Assembly (NCBI GenBank): GCA_038496445.1
Contig: JALMLS010000448.1
Coordinates: forward strand, 248,001-312,000
Length of the DNA: 64,000 bases
From: Trichosphaerium sp. ATCC 40318
Taxonomy: Eukaryota; Discosea; Flabellinia; Trichosidae
Reading direction: 5' to 3'
Below are positions 49,916 through 61,960 of this stretch, piece by piece. The notes under the pieces were generated by a model, which saw only the letters and a list, made by a program, of their open reading frames with translations, made no database searches and was not told the origin of the DNA. The position numbers and the translations under genes were made by a program. Positions within the stretch are counted from its first letter, which is position 1, and each line of letters begins with the position of its first letter.

Positions 49916-50264
49916 GGCATTCAAACAAGACTGTTGATTCAGGTGTATGATTATCCACTTGGGGTAGTTAGTAGTAACCCAACCAATAGTACAAAAAACA
50001 AAACGTTGAAAAAAACGAAGGAGCATTTAGAACCCACGTGCACCTCTTGCTGTAATTGATCTAGTGTAAGATAAAAAAATTTGATGAAAAAGTGCTGTCT
50101 TAAAAGCTTGAGGACGGGTTCATGTTGACTAGGTTTGGGCTTATAATACATAGCCATTGGACAATAGTCGAGGTTGTTCTTATCTGACTAATCCCGTATG
50201 GCTTGTTAAGTATTGACAGCTTAAGCGAATGCAAAAAAGCTGTTATCAATAATACGAACTCTAC
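49916..50264. other. Spacer upstream of M-right
   Basis: 349 bp between the Nup160 stop and the M-right start. A short stretch just before the M-right ATG (AGCTTAAGCGAATGC) has a partial counterpart upstream of M-left (AGCTTAATTCGCTTAAAC read in the other orientation), so the duplication edge is probably within about 50 bp of the start codon. No gene is seen. Confidence 0.5.
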
Positions 50265-53200
50265 ATGCAGCGGCAGTATACGTGGATTGTTTTTCTGCTC
50301 GCTGTGAGTATTTTTGAGGGCTTAAAGGCGCAATGTATGTTTAAAGACAATAAACCAACATTGGTTCCATTAGGTGAGGCGTGTGGTCTAATATTAAGCG
50401 TACTAATACCTTTTAAGAATCAAAGTTTATTCAAGACCGATTCCAGAACGTAATAGCCCTTTATAACAATGGTACGCATACAAAACTATCGTAAAACCTA
50501 ATAAGCACAAAGCCACATTCGTTTACAATGGTTATTTCGGTTGTAACACAACACGCTTCTATTCTCCCATAATAAGCGTCGCTAGAGTGAATGTACGTTT
50601 CAAAGCTCCTTTAACCATTAATTGGGATGAATACGTGCTAACTGGGGCGTCAGCAAGACGCTTTCTTTTTTACATTCCGTATCTGTTGAAATTTGGGAAT
50701 GGGAGGATGACGTAAAACAACTTGTGCAAAAGTCAACTGTGAAATGGAGTAGTATTATGAATGGAACATCATACCACTTTGATTCAATTGTAGAAGCATG
50801 GAACGATACAGTCGTGATTAATTTATTCACACGTGCTGTTTGTTTTAATGTTTCGGGTGGTACTATTAACTCATGGCATTTTATTGAATATGAAGAAGAA
50901 GGATTTGTTATTAAAAACATACGATATGAGTATGAACTTGAGCGTCTATGGGTACGTTGTGTGTTAGAACTTCTATTTCATTTGCACTTTAAAAAATATC
51001 GATTCATTAATCTGACTTAGTTGATTGGTGTTAAAAATGACGAGGAACTGGGTATTTTATCAATGTCTAAATCGTTGGATGGTCAATGGAATATATCGTG
51101 GTCCTACGAAATTGAGATAGTTGAAGGATACTCTATTCCACTAAACTTTACAGTCTATGCCAGTACGGTTTATATGATGCTTTTTTTTGTTTGTTTTTTT
51201 TTACTTTTTGGGTCTCTCACCCACACAACTCAAAGGTTTTCTCATGCTTTTGTTTATTTCCATCATTGATACCATGGTTGTTGTTGCGTTTATGAAAGCG
51301 TAGTGCTTTTGTAAGTGTGGTTTCAGAACCAACATGTTTACTCGATACTAAAAAAGCACAACTACTTTTTCAATATATCTATATTCTTTACGTCTCATAT
51401 TTATTTGTTTTAGAGAGAATGTATCGTAAATATGCACATCTAATTATAAATTCTTATGACGTAATTACCATAAAGCCATTTTATATTTGTCTTGATACAG
51501 CACTTGAATGCTTTAATCTAGATGAATATGCAAATTTTATTCTTTTTGACAGCCCGGATCAGTACATTGGATATTATTGTGACTTACACCTACCTTGTAG
51601 TATGTATCAAAATAGTGTACGTTCAACTAGTTTATTCAATCTTAAGGCTAACAAGTTTTTGATTAACAGAATGAGTATTGCTTGTATTGCTGGCTAAACA
51701 GTACAACAAACAACCAAATACAACTTGTTCAGATGGGTGTTTATTCACTAGGGAGAGCATTTTATCCTTCTCATGATACCCTTGGTCCTCGTCCTATACA
51801 GCGTGTTGTACAAGCAAACGGCAGTATATATATTGGAAGTTCAGTAGATGGATCGTTAAGCATTGAGAAAGGACCAAAACCCAAAGTAGAGCACGTGCTA
51901 TTTTCTAGTAACAGTGTTGATTAACTTACTGTTTTACAATTAGTGTTGGTTTCAATCAACAGTCGCATTATGCAGGAAATGATGTTTTTATAGCTTCTTG
52001 TGGACAAGGAAAAGAGGTTGATAGTACTAGACTAAACCTTATGCCTTGCACTTTCTGCAAACAAGGTAAGAAAAACGAAATTTACTCTGTGTTTTTTTGA
52101 AATCTGTTTTGTTTTGTCTCGTCAGACAGTTTTGCTTGATTACTTCCAAGTACCATAAACAATATTGTGTGTCTTTTATAAACATCATACTTCAGCTGAA
52201 ACACGTTGTGTTATTGAAAGGTTTCTTATTTTTTTCTAGGTTATTACAAAAACGAAACTATGTCATCGTGTGCGCTTTGTACACCAAAAAAAAAGAAAAC
52301 ATGTCCACCTGGATCTATAATGAATTTTGATGAAGAAACTTTAGCAGAATCAGCACAGTCACTGAGGTTCCCTTTTACAGAGTTGACACCAAAGTCAGTA
52401 CAAAAGCAATTCCTCGATCAACTCTTTAACAAGAACGGACCTGCTACTTGGATGACAATAGCAAATTTTTCTCTCATTTTGCTGTTGCTGTTGACTGTAC
52501 TTGTATGTACCAAAAATGGTAATACATGGCTATTAGATAAGCTCAAGTCTATGGATATGAATAAAACACCACTGATTGTTAAAGGTAAGTATCAAACAAA
52601 AGGTAACTTGATCGGAGGTTTGATTACAATATGTACCGTTGGTTTTTGTATTATTGGTATTGTGTGCATGCTGTACATCTACTTTGACTTTGAAAGAGAA
52701 CCAATGATCATTGGAGCAGAGTCTATAAGGCCATTGAATGTGTTACGAGAAACATCAAGTGAGTTGTTGGCATCAGCGCCTCATAATGTTTTAGATTTTT
52801 ACAAACACCTCCAAAGGTAAGCTTCTCAACATGTTTCTGAACAATAACTCTTTTACCAATAGTAATTCACAAACTGAGGTCACAATTGAGTGGGTCGGTA
52901 TGAATGTTACATATTGTAACAAGTCAGACCGTAGTTGGTATTCTTTTAATACTAACATGAAGAGTTTACACCACAACTTTGACACATACGCAGAAAACAC
53001 AAACGTTACACAAGGAATAATATCCTTTCAAAGCTTTAAAGATGGTACAAATATGAGTTTTTCATTTCTTTCAACAGAGTGTTGGTCTCCCAATTTTGTT
53101 GCCATCAAGATAAACTTTACAACAAAAGGTACATTTAAGGTTGATTACTGTTTTGGTTATGACAGTGCTAATGTTTTCTTTTCTACAAGGTTCACAGGAG

Positions 53201-53928
53201 CTTATGACAATATCTGATGTTGGTAGATTTTTACCAAGTGCAAAGATAGAATTGTTGGTAGAATCCACTCCCATAATACGTGTAACTAATGAAGACATCA
53301 TTACAGGTGCGTGGGGTTTTTTTTTGTAAATTATCTGAAAAAAACTTGTGACTTTGTCTTTGTTGTGTAGGATACTTTGCACATACTATTATAAAACATA
53401 GTTATATTGAAGATGGCCTGAGTGCTTCAGAGTTAGAACAAAATAATGAAGAATACAACTTTAGGTACGTTCTATCTACAAACCAACATCATCAACAACT
53501 TTGTCACCTTTTCCTGATTTTCTTGTTACTCGGGCATCACTCTCAAATGCAATTATCAAAATATGTCTCAATATTAACCTTGTTTCCTACACCCCATGTT
53601 ACACAACAAAAGCGGAAACAGTTTGATGGGTTGTTGATTGATGTTGTTTTCCTTTTTTTTTCTTGGTTTTTATTAATGTATTTTATTTAGACTTGATATT
53701 ATCGTCAAGTCAGGATCATCGTATGAACAAGAGATTCAAAGAAAAAATATTGGAGATGCTCAATTAGTATTCTCTTTCTTAGTTATAATTGCGCTAATGT
53801 ACAACATTGGTATGCTTGCTGGTAAGTGTGCAGCACTACTTTATCCTCTTTTCAAGATGATTTTTTATTGCTTTTGCCCTCGTCACAACAGGGAAGAGAG
53901 AAACCCATTATTAGGGGTTATACAATAG
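50265..53928 (+). CDS. M-right: paralogue of M-left, carries a 2-nt frameshift in an ectodomain exon
   Basis: Same plan as M-left: signal peptide (MQRQYTWIVFLLAVSIFEG), ectodomain, Cys-rich hinge (PCTFCKQG, SSCALCTPKKKK), TM1, TM2, second extracellular domain, TM3 and tail NPLLGVIQ with TAG at 53926-53928. Flanking exons are nearly identical to M-left at nucleotide level, but the segment 51020-51730 differs strongly (e.g. INSYDVITIKPFYICLDTAL here). In the exon that reads QDAFFFTFRESVEIWEW in M-left, this copy lacks two bases after TTCCGT (near 50680). The frame then reaches TGA at 50687-50689. No splice choice that I tried restores it. The downstream exons stay open, so inactivation is recent, or the lesion is an assembly error. 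Confidence 0.65.
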
Positions 53929-55157
53929 AAGTAACGTACTGAATGTTAAATAAACACTTTGTAAATAAATAACATGTTGGCAGCTGTTTAAAATACACTC
54001 TGATGCGACTCAACATTTTGATTTTGCTTCAACGTTAAACTTGTATACTTGTTCTTTCAAATACCATAAAAATATGAGCCAACATATCAGGTGCTCAATC
54101 TTATTTACTTGTTTTGTCGCGTTCAATGCGAAATCTAGCCAGTTGCGCATACTTGATAATAATCTAAGGATTACGAAAAGCACGTGAAAGTTGAAGTGAA
54201 AGTTAAAAATCCTTTGCTCGAGTAACATCACTGTCTTCCATCGAAAAACTGCCAAACGCATTACTTTAATTGATGATAAATATGAATTATACCCATTGAT
54301 GTATGTAAAGGATTGTACGCCTACTTCTCAATTGTTAGGTATTTCAAATACTCATTAAACGGGTCTTTATTCCGGTACTGCGCTAGCGACAGTACAAAAT
54401 CCGCTAGGTAGATTATTAAGGAGACTTTTTATTGTAGAGAATCTTATCCAATAAAAAGAGCGTCAGCAGTATCTTTTGAATCACGTGAGTTTTTATTTGA
54501 CAAGTCTTTTCGTATTTGTCACTCTTATTATGTACTTCTCTATTATAATTTTTAGCAATGTAGAAGCGTTCGCACTGTGCGATGTATTCTAAAGTCAAGA
54601 ACTTTACATTAACTTTTGGGCTTTGCCTTCGGGTTTTTAGCGATTATTGGGTGACTGCTGGGGGAAACCCAAAACTATTGGTCTGCTCAAAACCATTTAT
54701 AAGACAACTGTATGAGTAGACAAAGCGTTTGACCACTAGGGAGATTTTGTGTGTGGAGTTATTCACATTCGTACGTTTCACCTACAATCTTGTGTGTACT
54801 ATTTTGCGCTGAGTGGCTGTCGAATGCGTAGGCCTATTTTCCCTGTAATTGATTGTATAATAAGAGATGTTTTGATGAAACGTTTCTACCGTTTCTGATG
54901 TTCCTAATGTTTTTCTTGTTAGTAAATGAGTTTAAAGCTTCCACTGGGCGCTCTCTCGAGCATGGCAACCTTTGATTACAGCGCCTTTTTCTTCAAAAAT
55001 ACGTACGGATGTGAATAACTCCACAAATACCGCAGGCTTGTTTTATGTAACTAGCGCACTAAAAGTAAAAATCCAAACATTTTCAGAAAACTCACAAAAA
55101 ACACCATTTTTAAAACACAGAACTGACAAAACATCACGTGATAAACCATTACCCAAA
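53929..55157. other. Intergenic about 1.2 kb
   Basis: Spacer between M-right and T-right. The first ~60 bp, to about 53990, match the M-left downstream flank. Beyond that the sequence is unrelated to the 32858-33136 spacer that separates the left M and T genes, and it is four times longer. CACGTG occurs near 54182, 54482 and 55136. No gene is recognised; minus-strand frames at 54010-54598 have no domain. Confidence 0.5.
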
Positions 55158-56260
55158 ATGAGTATTTCAGGTCAGACATAAAGATATTTTATCTCGACAA
55201 AACTAACACCCTTTCGCTAGTGCTGCTAGTTTTTTGCCTCTATGTGTCGTCTGCTATGGCTGCAGAAAATACCCTAGGGCTCGTACAATACACCCCAAAC
55301 CAAGCAGATTGGTCCATAATGAACGCAAAAGCGATTTCAGGAGTAAACACCGCTCATGACCCTGATGGCGTCGGTTGGATCTCACAAAGCGCATGGAGTA
55401 GCTCAGAATGGGACGGTGTAACAACGTATGACCCTTCTACAATGTCTAGAAGAGCGTTCTGGAAAGCTATTTGTCCAAGTGTCGATCGTATTAGAGGTAT
55501 TCGCGAGGTGTTCTACCAACATCAACCCTTTGCCGACAATGCAAACCCAACCAAAGCAGAAGTCGATGAATGGCATCGTATTGCGATTAACCATGTAAGA
55601 GCACTTGTTGGTACGTTTTCTAATCACGTAGCGTTTTAATCAAAAAGCTCACATTGTTGTTTAGGATACACTAGTGCTGATAGACAAGTGAAGAAGGATC
55701 ATTGTATGTTCGCTCGTGCCTTGTGGGGCCAACAACGCAGGAAAACTACAATGTGGGACGCTGCATACCCTGGTACTACAGGAAGCGCATACGGTCCTTG
55801 TCAAGGATCTGGAAACGCGCACTGTGGCGCTACTTTCATTCCTTCGCCTGCAGATCAAGTACCATACTTGCCTCCTGGTCACCCTCCATGTACTACTGTA
55901 CAGGGCGCTGAAGGTGTTTTTGGTGCTTCGAAGTCAAACATTCCTTGGTCTATAAAGTGGTCTCGCTCTTTGTGCAATACTTTAATTGCTGAGGGATTCT
56001 GGGGAGGACATGTTGGTCCATTTTTTCATCGAGAAAAGTTCGGATTTAGCTTTTGGGATCAATCCTCAAACCATAATGCTATCGCTGGATTAAGAGCAAA
56101 ATGGACTGGAAGGCTAATGCCAAACTTGTACTGCAATCCTAACAATAATGGGTGTACAGGCGCCCGAGACGCCAACCAACAAAGTGCCAGCAATCGCCTT
56201 GTTTTCACTTTTTCTTATGTAGTTCTTTTCTTTGTAGCACTCGTATTAGCACACGCTTGA
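55158..56260 (+). CDS. T-right: secreted, probably GPI-anchored paralogue of T-left
   Basis: Three exons: 55158-55170, 55221-55610, 55665-56260; 999 nt, 332 aa. The tiny first exon joins to give MSISVLLVFCLYVSSAMA, a clear cleavable signal peptide, unlike T-left. The core is nearly identical to T-left (DPDGVGWISQSAWSSSEWDG, DEWHRIAINHVRALVGYTSA, PGTTGSAYGPCQGSGNAHCG, EGFWGGHVGPFFHREKFGF). The end differs: a polar linker (NNNGCTGARDANQQSASN) and a hydrophobic terminus (FTFSYVVLFFVALVLAHA), typical of a GPI-anchor signal. The intron at 55611-55664 is identical in sequence to the T-left intron. Family not recognised. Confidence 0.82.
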
Positions 56261-56469
56261 TGTAGTACATCTATGCTCAAATAAACCTCAAGTCACAACA
56301 CCATCTCTTTTGTTCCTTTCAATGTTTTGATGTTAACAATACAGGTTGGTTAACGCAACAGGAAATGTTGTAGAAATATACTAGTCAAAAATGCCATGTG
56401 ACTCTTTTATACAATAGTGCAAACTTAAGGGATGTCGATTAACTAGTGCAAGCTTACTTCTCGCGTACA

Positions 56470-57349
56470 AACCAGGCTACAGTGGTTTATCGCAACACTC
56501 TTATTATAGAAATGGTGTTTTCCATGGATTGTTCAAAACGTGGTCTGCTGACGGACATCTATGGCGGAATATGACTTTCGTAAACGGAATACATGAAAGA
56601 GAGTGCAGGATTTATCATTTTAATGGTTCATTGAAGTGTAGTCAATATCTTGATGGCAAACTTCATGGAGAGTACAAGAAAATGTATAGCTCTGGTAATA
56701 TACATACCCATTGTTTCTATAATATGGATAAGAGAGAGGGATCGTACAAGCAATGGAAGAACAAGGATGCTCATCCGTGTATTGAGAGTACTTACCCCTA
56801 TGATAAACGCATAGGAAGGTACAAACGAAGGTATAAAAAAGGTGAATGTGTACTACTTTGTACCTATAATCATAGAGATAAGCAAGAAGGTGATTGCAAA
56901 ATGTGGTATGGCACTGGACAATTGAAAAAACATTGTGAGTACATCAACGGGGAAAAGTTTGGCGAATCAACAATGTGATACAAAAGCGGCCAAGTGAAGA
57001 AGTTACAAAACTACATCAATGGTGTTTTAGAAGGAGAGGTCAAAGAGTGGTATGAAAGCGGTCAAGTGAAGAAACAACAAAACTACGTCAATGGTAAGCT
57101 CGGAGGAGAGAGCAAACAATGGTATGAAAGTGGTCAATAGCAGCTACACCGAAACGAAGATGAGGACAAAACGTGGTATAAAATGGTCAAATGAAATCAC
57201 ATGAGTATAGCACTGATGATAAAAGATGTTGTAAGACATGGTACGAAAATGGTCAAATACAGCTGGACATAGCATATAGCAGAAACGGAAATGGAAAAGA
57301 AGCAACACAATGGCATCAGAATGGTCAAATTAAGAGAGTTTTTAACTAG
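56470..57349 (+). pseudogene. MORN-variant repeat protein, broken
   Basis: About ten tandem repeats of the MORN-variant (YwqK-like) type: HGLFKTWSADGHLWRN, DGKLHGEYKKMYSSGN, EGDCKMWYGTGQLKKHCEYI, EGEVKEWYESGQVKKQQNY. The frame has no ATG at the expected 5' side. It hits TGA at 56976-56978 exactly where the repeat needs Trp (TGG to TGA), TAG at 57138-57140, and a 1-nt deletion near 57180 after which the frame shifts (NGQMKSHEYSTDDKRCCKTW). It ends VFN-TAG at 57347-57349. Three independent lesions in an otherwise well-kept repeat array indicate a recent pseudogene. Confidence 0.8.
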
Positions 57350-57487
57350 CGAATATTGACAGGCTTAATTTTCTGCTAATTTTCTCAAACTTCAAACCAC
57401 AATTTTTTTTGCATTTCAAAACGTTAGACTCAAAAATGATTCCGCGTTTTGTTCCTTTGAGATGCAATTTAGAGTATAGTGCTTCAT

Positions 57488-57559
57488 CGTTTCTTGACTG
57501 AGAGGTTAAAGTAATATGCTAATAACATATTTTCGCTGGTTCGAATCCAGCAGTAACAA
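57488..57559 (+). tRNA. tRNA-Ile(AAT)-like, possibly a pseudogene
   Basis: The T-arm GCTGG-TTCGAAT-CCAGC is perfect. The anticodon arm ATATG-CTAATAA-CATAT is perfect, with U33, anticodon AAT and A37. The D-arm ACT-GAGAGGTTAA-AGT also pairs. The acceptor stem (CGTTTCT with AGTAACA) has two mismatches (1:72 and 5:68), so it may be decayed or its ends misplaced. No intron. It lies just past the MORN pseudogene. Confidence 0.6.
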
Positions 57560-58520
57560 ATTCTAAGCACACCTCGCTATCATCTCTTTATTTTGCAGTT
57601 ACAATTGTTTGTTGGGCGTTTGCTTGCCAAATTAACTCAATGCACCAAGAAATACAATCGATTGTTGCGTTACTATTTTGCCGAGGAGAACTGCAACACG
57701 TTTATGGTTGAAGTACCTCCACAACTGCTGCGGTGCTCTTAAAGGCTGCACCAAGTCGGAGTTCCAAAGATCATTCACGGCTATTGCGGACGCACACATA
57801 CCCTATAAGCTTTGAACGGCAATGTAGCACCTCCACATGGCATATGTCACGATTGTAAACTATCCGATTGCTCAGAGACTTACTTTGAAAAAAAACCAGG
57901 TTTGTAGTGTTCAATGAATCTTCTTTAGATTGGCTAACATTGTCAATATAAGGGAGACACGCTTGGGAGGAAAGACGCTCAGTCTTTGGTGGCTCTAGCA
58001 TAGCCACACGAGCGGATTTATTCCACATTTAAGAACACTCGTGTGATTGCAAATGTGTTTGAGGGAAAATTTAGGAGACGAATATAACGTATCGTTATGA
58101 CTACCAAGCATGCAAAAAAGTTAAGAATTTTCTTTGTTGCTGCAAGAAATGTCGCACCAAGCCTACTGTACAACGGATTATGAAAATTGACGGAACCAGA
58201 GAGCGTAATGCAATTGTGAAGAAACTACAAAAAAAAAATATTTTGAAAGTGTTTTCTCTTCCATGGTCAAGGGCGAAGTCTTGAACTATGATGAAATGGT
58301 CATATGTGACACTTGCCAAGTATTTCCACTTCCTTTGTGATTGTACACTCCCTAGATTGATAAAAAAACAACTCACAGAACCAGCAACAATAAATAACAA
58401 AACGCAGGAACTTTTTTTGCATCAAAAAAATTCGCTCCTTTTCTACTTTAGCTATTGTATCATAAATATTTAGGACAGCATTTTGGTATTATGAGAAGCT
58501 TTATTAATTTGGAAAGCAAC
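57560..58520. other. Spacer with decayed coding traces
   Basis: No intact gene. On the plus strand, 58090-58270 reads RYDYQACKKVKNFLCCCKKC, then KIDGTRERNAIVKKLQKKN, and a different frame gives NYDEMVICDTCQVFPLP. This pattern suggests a Cys-rich, zinc-binding-type gene broken by frameshifts. Upstream at 57700-57850 there are other protein-like scraps. The region ends at the WDR70 stop. Confidence 0.35.
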
Positions 58521-61396
58521 TCAAGCAGAATAGTCATCAGAGTCCGAGTCATTATCTTGAAAACTAAGTTGTGTATTCTTAGTCTCTTCACGTGTTTTAC
58601 GTAAAGCTTCATCCTCTTCTTTGTCTTTCTCCTGTCTATCATTATATACTTTGAACCAGAAAGGACTTTCTTTAGTCTTATCAGCATACTTCAACAACGC
58701 TTCCCTTGGATCCTCACCTGAAGAAAAAGAAAAAAAGTCAACAAGACATCCACACAAAAAAAAACCAACAAATATCACGTGTAACAACACGTGTTATGAT
58801 ATAATATAGTAAAATATATCTAACGTACCAAACGCTTCTTTTCTGACCAACTGTTTGAGTAAATGCTGTGAAACGCTTGTTCCCAACTTTCCTCCTTTAC
58901 CCGGACCAGCAACAGGTGCTTCTGGTCTAGCCGATAATCTAGGGTCGAGTTTTGCCTTTTTTCGTTGTGTTTGGCGTGAAGGTTCATCCCTGAACATCTT
59001 TATAGCATGTGGTGTCTTGATACGAACATAAGACTTATTTGTATCCTCGATTGTTCTCTTCCTAGCTTTTTTCACAACACTCAAAAGAACACCCTTTGTC
59101 GAGTGTTCTGGAGAGTATAAACAGTGCACGTGATTATCAGCACAACCCACAAATATTTGATTAATATGGTCATTCCATGCAATAGCAATAACAGAATCCT
59201 GGGATACAGCTAAACAAATAAATCAGCACAACAATGAGAAAACAAAAAAAACACTCGCGACATGCTCAAGCGGACTGTCCATACAGTCTTTTTGATTAGA
59301 ACACGTACGTAATCGTTTTACAATCTCAAGTTTCTTCTTATCAACAAACACAAGATCTCCTGTTCCTTCTCCACGACGACAAGAAGTACCACAAACAATT
59401 AGATCATCCTTTGGACTAAACAAGCAACTACTCTCATCATAGCGATTACTCAAGTCTGAGAATGTCTCCAAAGGTCTAGTAAACTTTCTTACATCCCATA
59501 CTACAAGATACAGTAAACAAACAAATCCATTACGGACAAAAACTCCTCAAATGATGTACCTTTCAATGTGTCATCACGGCCACGAGAGATAAGTGTACGA
59601 GTATCTGAAGAGAAAGCTAAACTTGAAGTATCTGTTTTAGGTGTATGCGCTTTAAGTGCTTGCTTCTTAGCACGGGTATATGGTCCTAGAGATTAAAAGT
59701 TAATAGCTGATAGCATAAACATTGCAGACTGAAGGGGTTCTTTGAAGGGAATCGAGAGCTTCACTCTTGAGAGATTGCGTACCTTTACCAGAGTATAGAT
59801 ATATACCACCATCTTGCGATGCAGCAGCAATGTATTTATTATCTTTAGAGACAGTGAACGTAGATACAGGCACTTTAACAACGCCGCCACGATTTCCTTT
59901 TACTTTAATTACTTCTTTTTGTTTACCAGACTCATAATCCCATATTCTATCATAAAAAATAAGCCACCATACGAACACATAACGTATGGTCACCATGGAA
60001 TAAAAGAAAACCATGATGGAAACCAAAGAAGAACAAGAAAAACAAATTTCCAAAAAAAAATAAACTGTCGAATGAAACTTGGCTGTAGTTGGATATAACC
60101 TAGCTTACCTTACTGTAGAATCAAGTGACGATGTTAAACAAAGTTTATCATCTGTTGGATGCCACATACAATGTGTCAAACCGCCAATATGACCTGAAGT
60201 ATGCTTCATATCTGCAATATACATATACCCTTTCGCAAACGTCTGTACTTTCTTTCCATCGCGTGTGAATACTCTAGCTTGCATACCAGCAGGTGCCACT
60301 ATAAATCTTGATCCCTTTTTAGAGTAGGAAAGAGCTTAAAACGTTAGAAGAAAGCAAAACAAAACAAAAATATAAAATGACGATTAACGCCCAAAGCAAG
60401 CTTCTAATCGCTTGTTTTTAATTGATATATACGTATAAACACATACCTTTAATAGGTTGACCTTCCATAGGTTCCAAATCCCTGAAACAACTCAACCGTT
60501 GATCCATACCAGCAAAATTCCAAAATCGACATTTATAATCTAAACCTCCAGAGATCATACGACTCCCAGTTTTATCAATAGTCAATGCTGATACAGCTTT
60601 TGTATGACCTTTTAAAAGGACTTCATGTGTTATAGGTAAATCATAAGGATCATCTTCTACCTCTTCATCAACTTCGCCCATAATGACATCCAATCCTGTT
60701 TTTTCTCTTGGTTTTTTTCCAAAACCAGGTTCAAGTTGTGGAATTGTATCAAACCCAAACTTCAGGATTGGAGCAGGAGCTTTATTCTTTGCTATACGAC
60801 GCTCCTTTATTTCATCTTCTACTGTCTTTGAGGCTGGTACCTAGAAAGAAGCTGTGTAAGAGAAAAAAACGTCTATTTGCAATAAATGAGAATAGGCAAA
60901 AAAAAAAGTTCTCAGACGCGTTTTAATGATCGAGTTGCTATGGTATTTTTGATTAAGAGGTTTTTTAACTTACTACTTTTCTACGCCTTGTTTTTTCGTA
61001 GGCTGAATTCTTAATATCTTCAACTGTAGGTTCTTGAAAGTCTATTATTTGTGTTGCTTGCGCCATAACAGTTTTTTTAACTGGTTGTTCTGTTTTCAAA
61101 GGTTAGTTTACATTATTGGTGCTAGGAGACGCTCTTCTTCGCGAAATAAGACATAAAAAGGTGTAACGAATAATTATTTCACGTACTTGGTCGACGTCTG
61201 CCAAAACCCTTCATTTCGCGCAGTTTGCGCTACATAGGTGTTAGAAAAACAGTAGTAGCGAGATAAACGAAGCTGTCAATGAACTGTATAACACTGAGTG
61301 CGTATGAATGCACAGCGTTAACGACACGGTTTTTTGACTATTGCGTATTTGTTTCTAAAGCTTTACCATCTCTTCGAGTTCCTCTTCGTCTTCCAT
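58521..61396 (-). CDS. WD-repeat protein 70 (WDR70 / gastrulation-defective-1 homologue)
   Basis: Conserved nuclear WD40 protein, linked in other eukaryotes to H2B ubiquitination and DNA repair. ATG 61396 (MEDEEELEEMVKL), then exons RKLREMKGFGRR, PTVEDIKNSAYEKTRR, ASKTVEDEIKERRIAKNKAP and PYDLPITHEVLLKGHTKAVS. WD repeats follow: SGGLDYKCRFWNFAGMD, QVFTRDG-type GMQARVFTRDGKKVQ, HIGGLTHCMWHPTDD, LTSSLDSTVRIWDYE, ASQDGGIYLYSGKG, GRDDTLKVWDVR and NQIFVGCADNHVHCLYSPE. The conserved basic C-terminal region RKRTIEDTNKSYVRIKTPHA and EDPREALLKYADKT is characteristic of WDR70. It ends SDSDDYSA at 58521. Introns contain CACGTG near 58777, 58788 and 59127. Confidence 0.9.
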
Positions 61397-61960
61397 TGTG
61401 ACAATAAGATAAAACGCCTATTGCTTGCCTTTTCTAACAAAACTAAGTCAACACTGGTGTTTATTGCCCTCCGCTGTTTTTCTACATAGTTTTTTCTCGC
61501 AAGAACCACTCGCCCTCAGGAGCTGTCCGTCTCAAACGCTTATAACAGCCACGTGCAATTTTACTACTCTTTCAAAAAGTGTCTACAGTATTAGAGGAGT
61601 ACCAGACGGTATATTTGGGTCCCAAACAACATTTTGCTGTTTGTTTAAGCAACTATTTTTGTTTTGTCTAAGTCACTGAGTTTCTGAATTTTTTATTCGT
61701 AGCTTAATCGCCATCGTTTCTCGTTGTTAATTAATAGGTACGACGTCCTCACCTTCATAGTATATAGCCGCATTAGCATAAAAGCCTTTCAAATCAGCAC
61801 ATTTCTATGTATTTATTTTACTACCGCTATTGGCGTAGCGCGTGGCGTAATTTGAAGCTATTTTATGATACTTTGTATCGTTTCTCGAGATTTTCAACTG
61901 GTGTTTTAATCTTGCCTAAAATCGCTTCATATCGCTCACATCACCGTAGATTCTAGAAAA
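61397..61960. other. Divergent promoter region, WDR70/RPS28
   Basis: 564 bp between the divergent start codons. It contains CACGTG near 61552. A plus frame at 61425-61679 shows no domain. Just before the RPS28 ATG the sequence reads GATTCTAGAAAA. No TATA box is obvious. Confidence 0.5.

Noticed and set aside
55158-56260. T genes as tyrosinases or CAP/SCP proteins
   Set aside because: The spaced His triads of tyrosinase and the HS/GENL/GHYTQ motifs of CAP proteins are absent. Only isolated His, Trp and Cys residues are suggestive.
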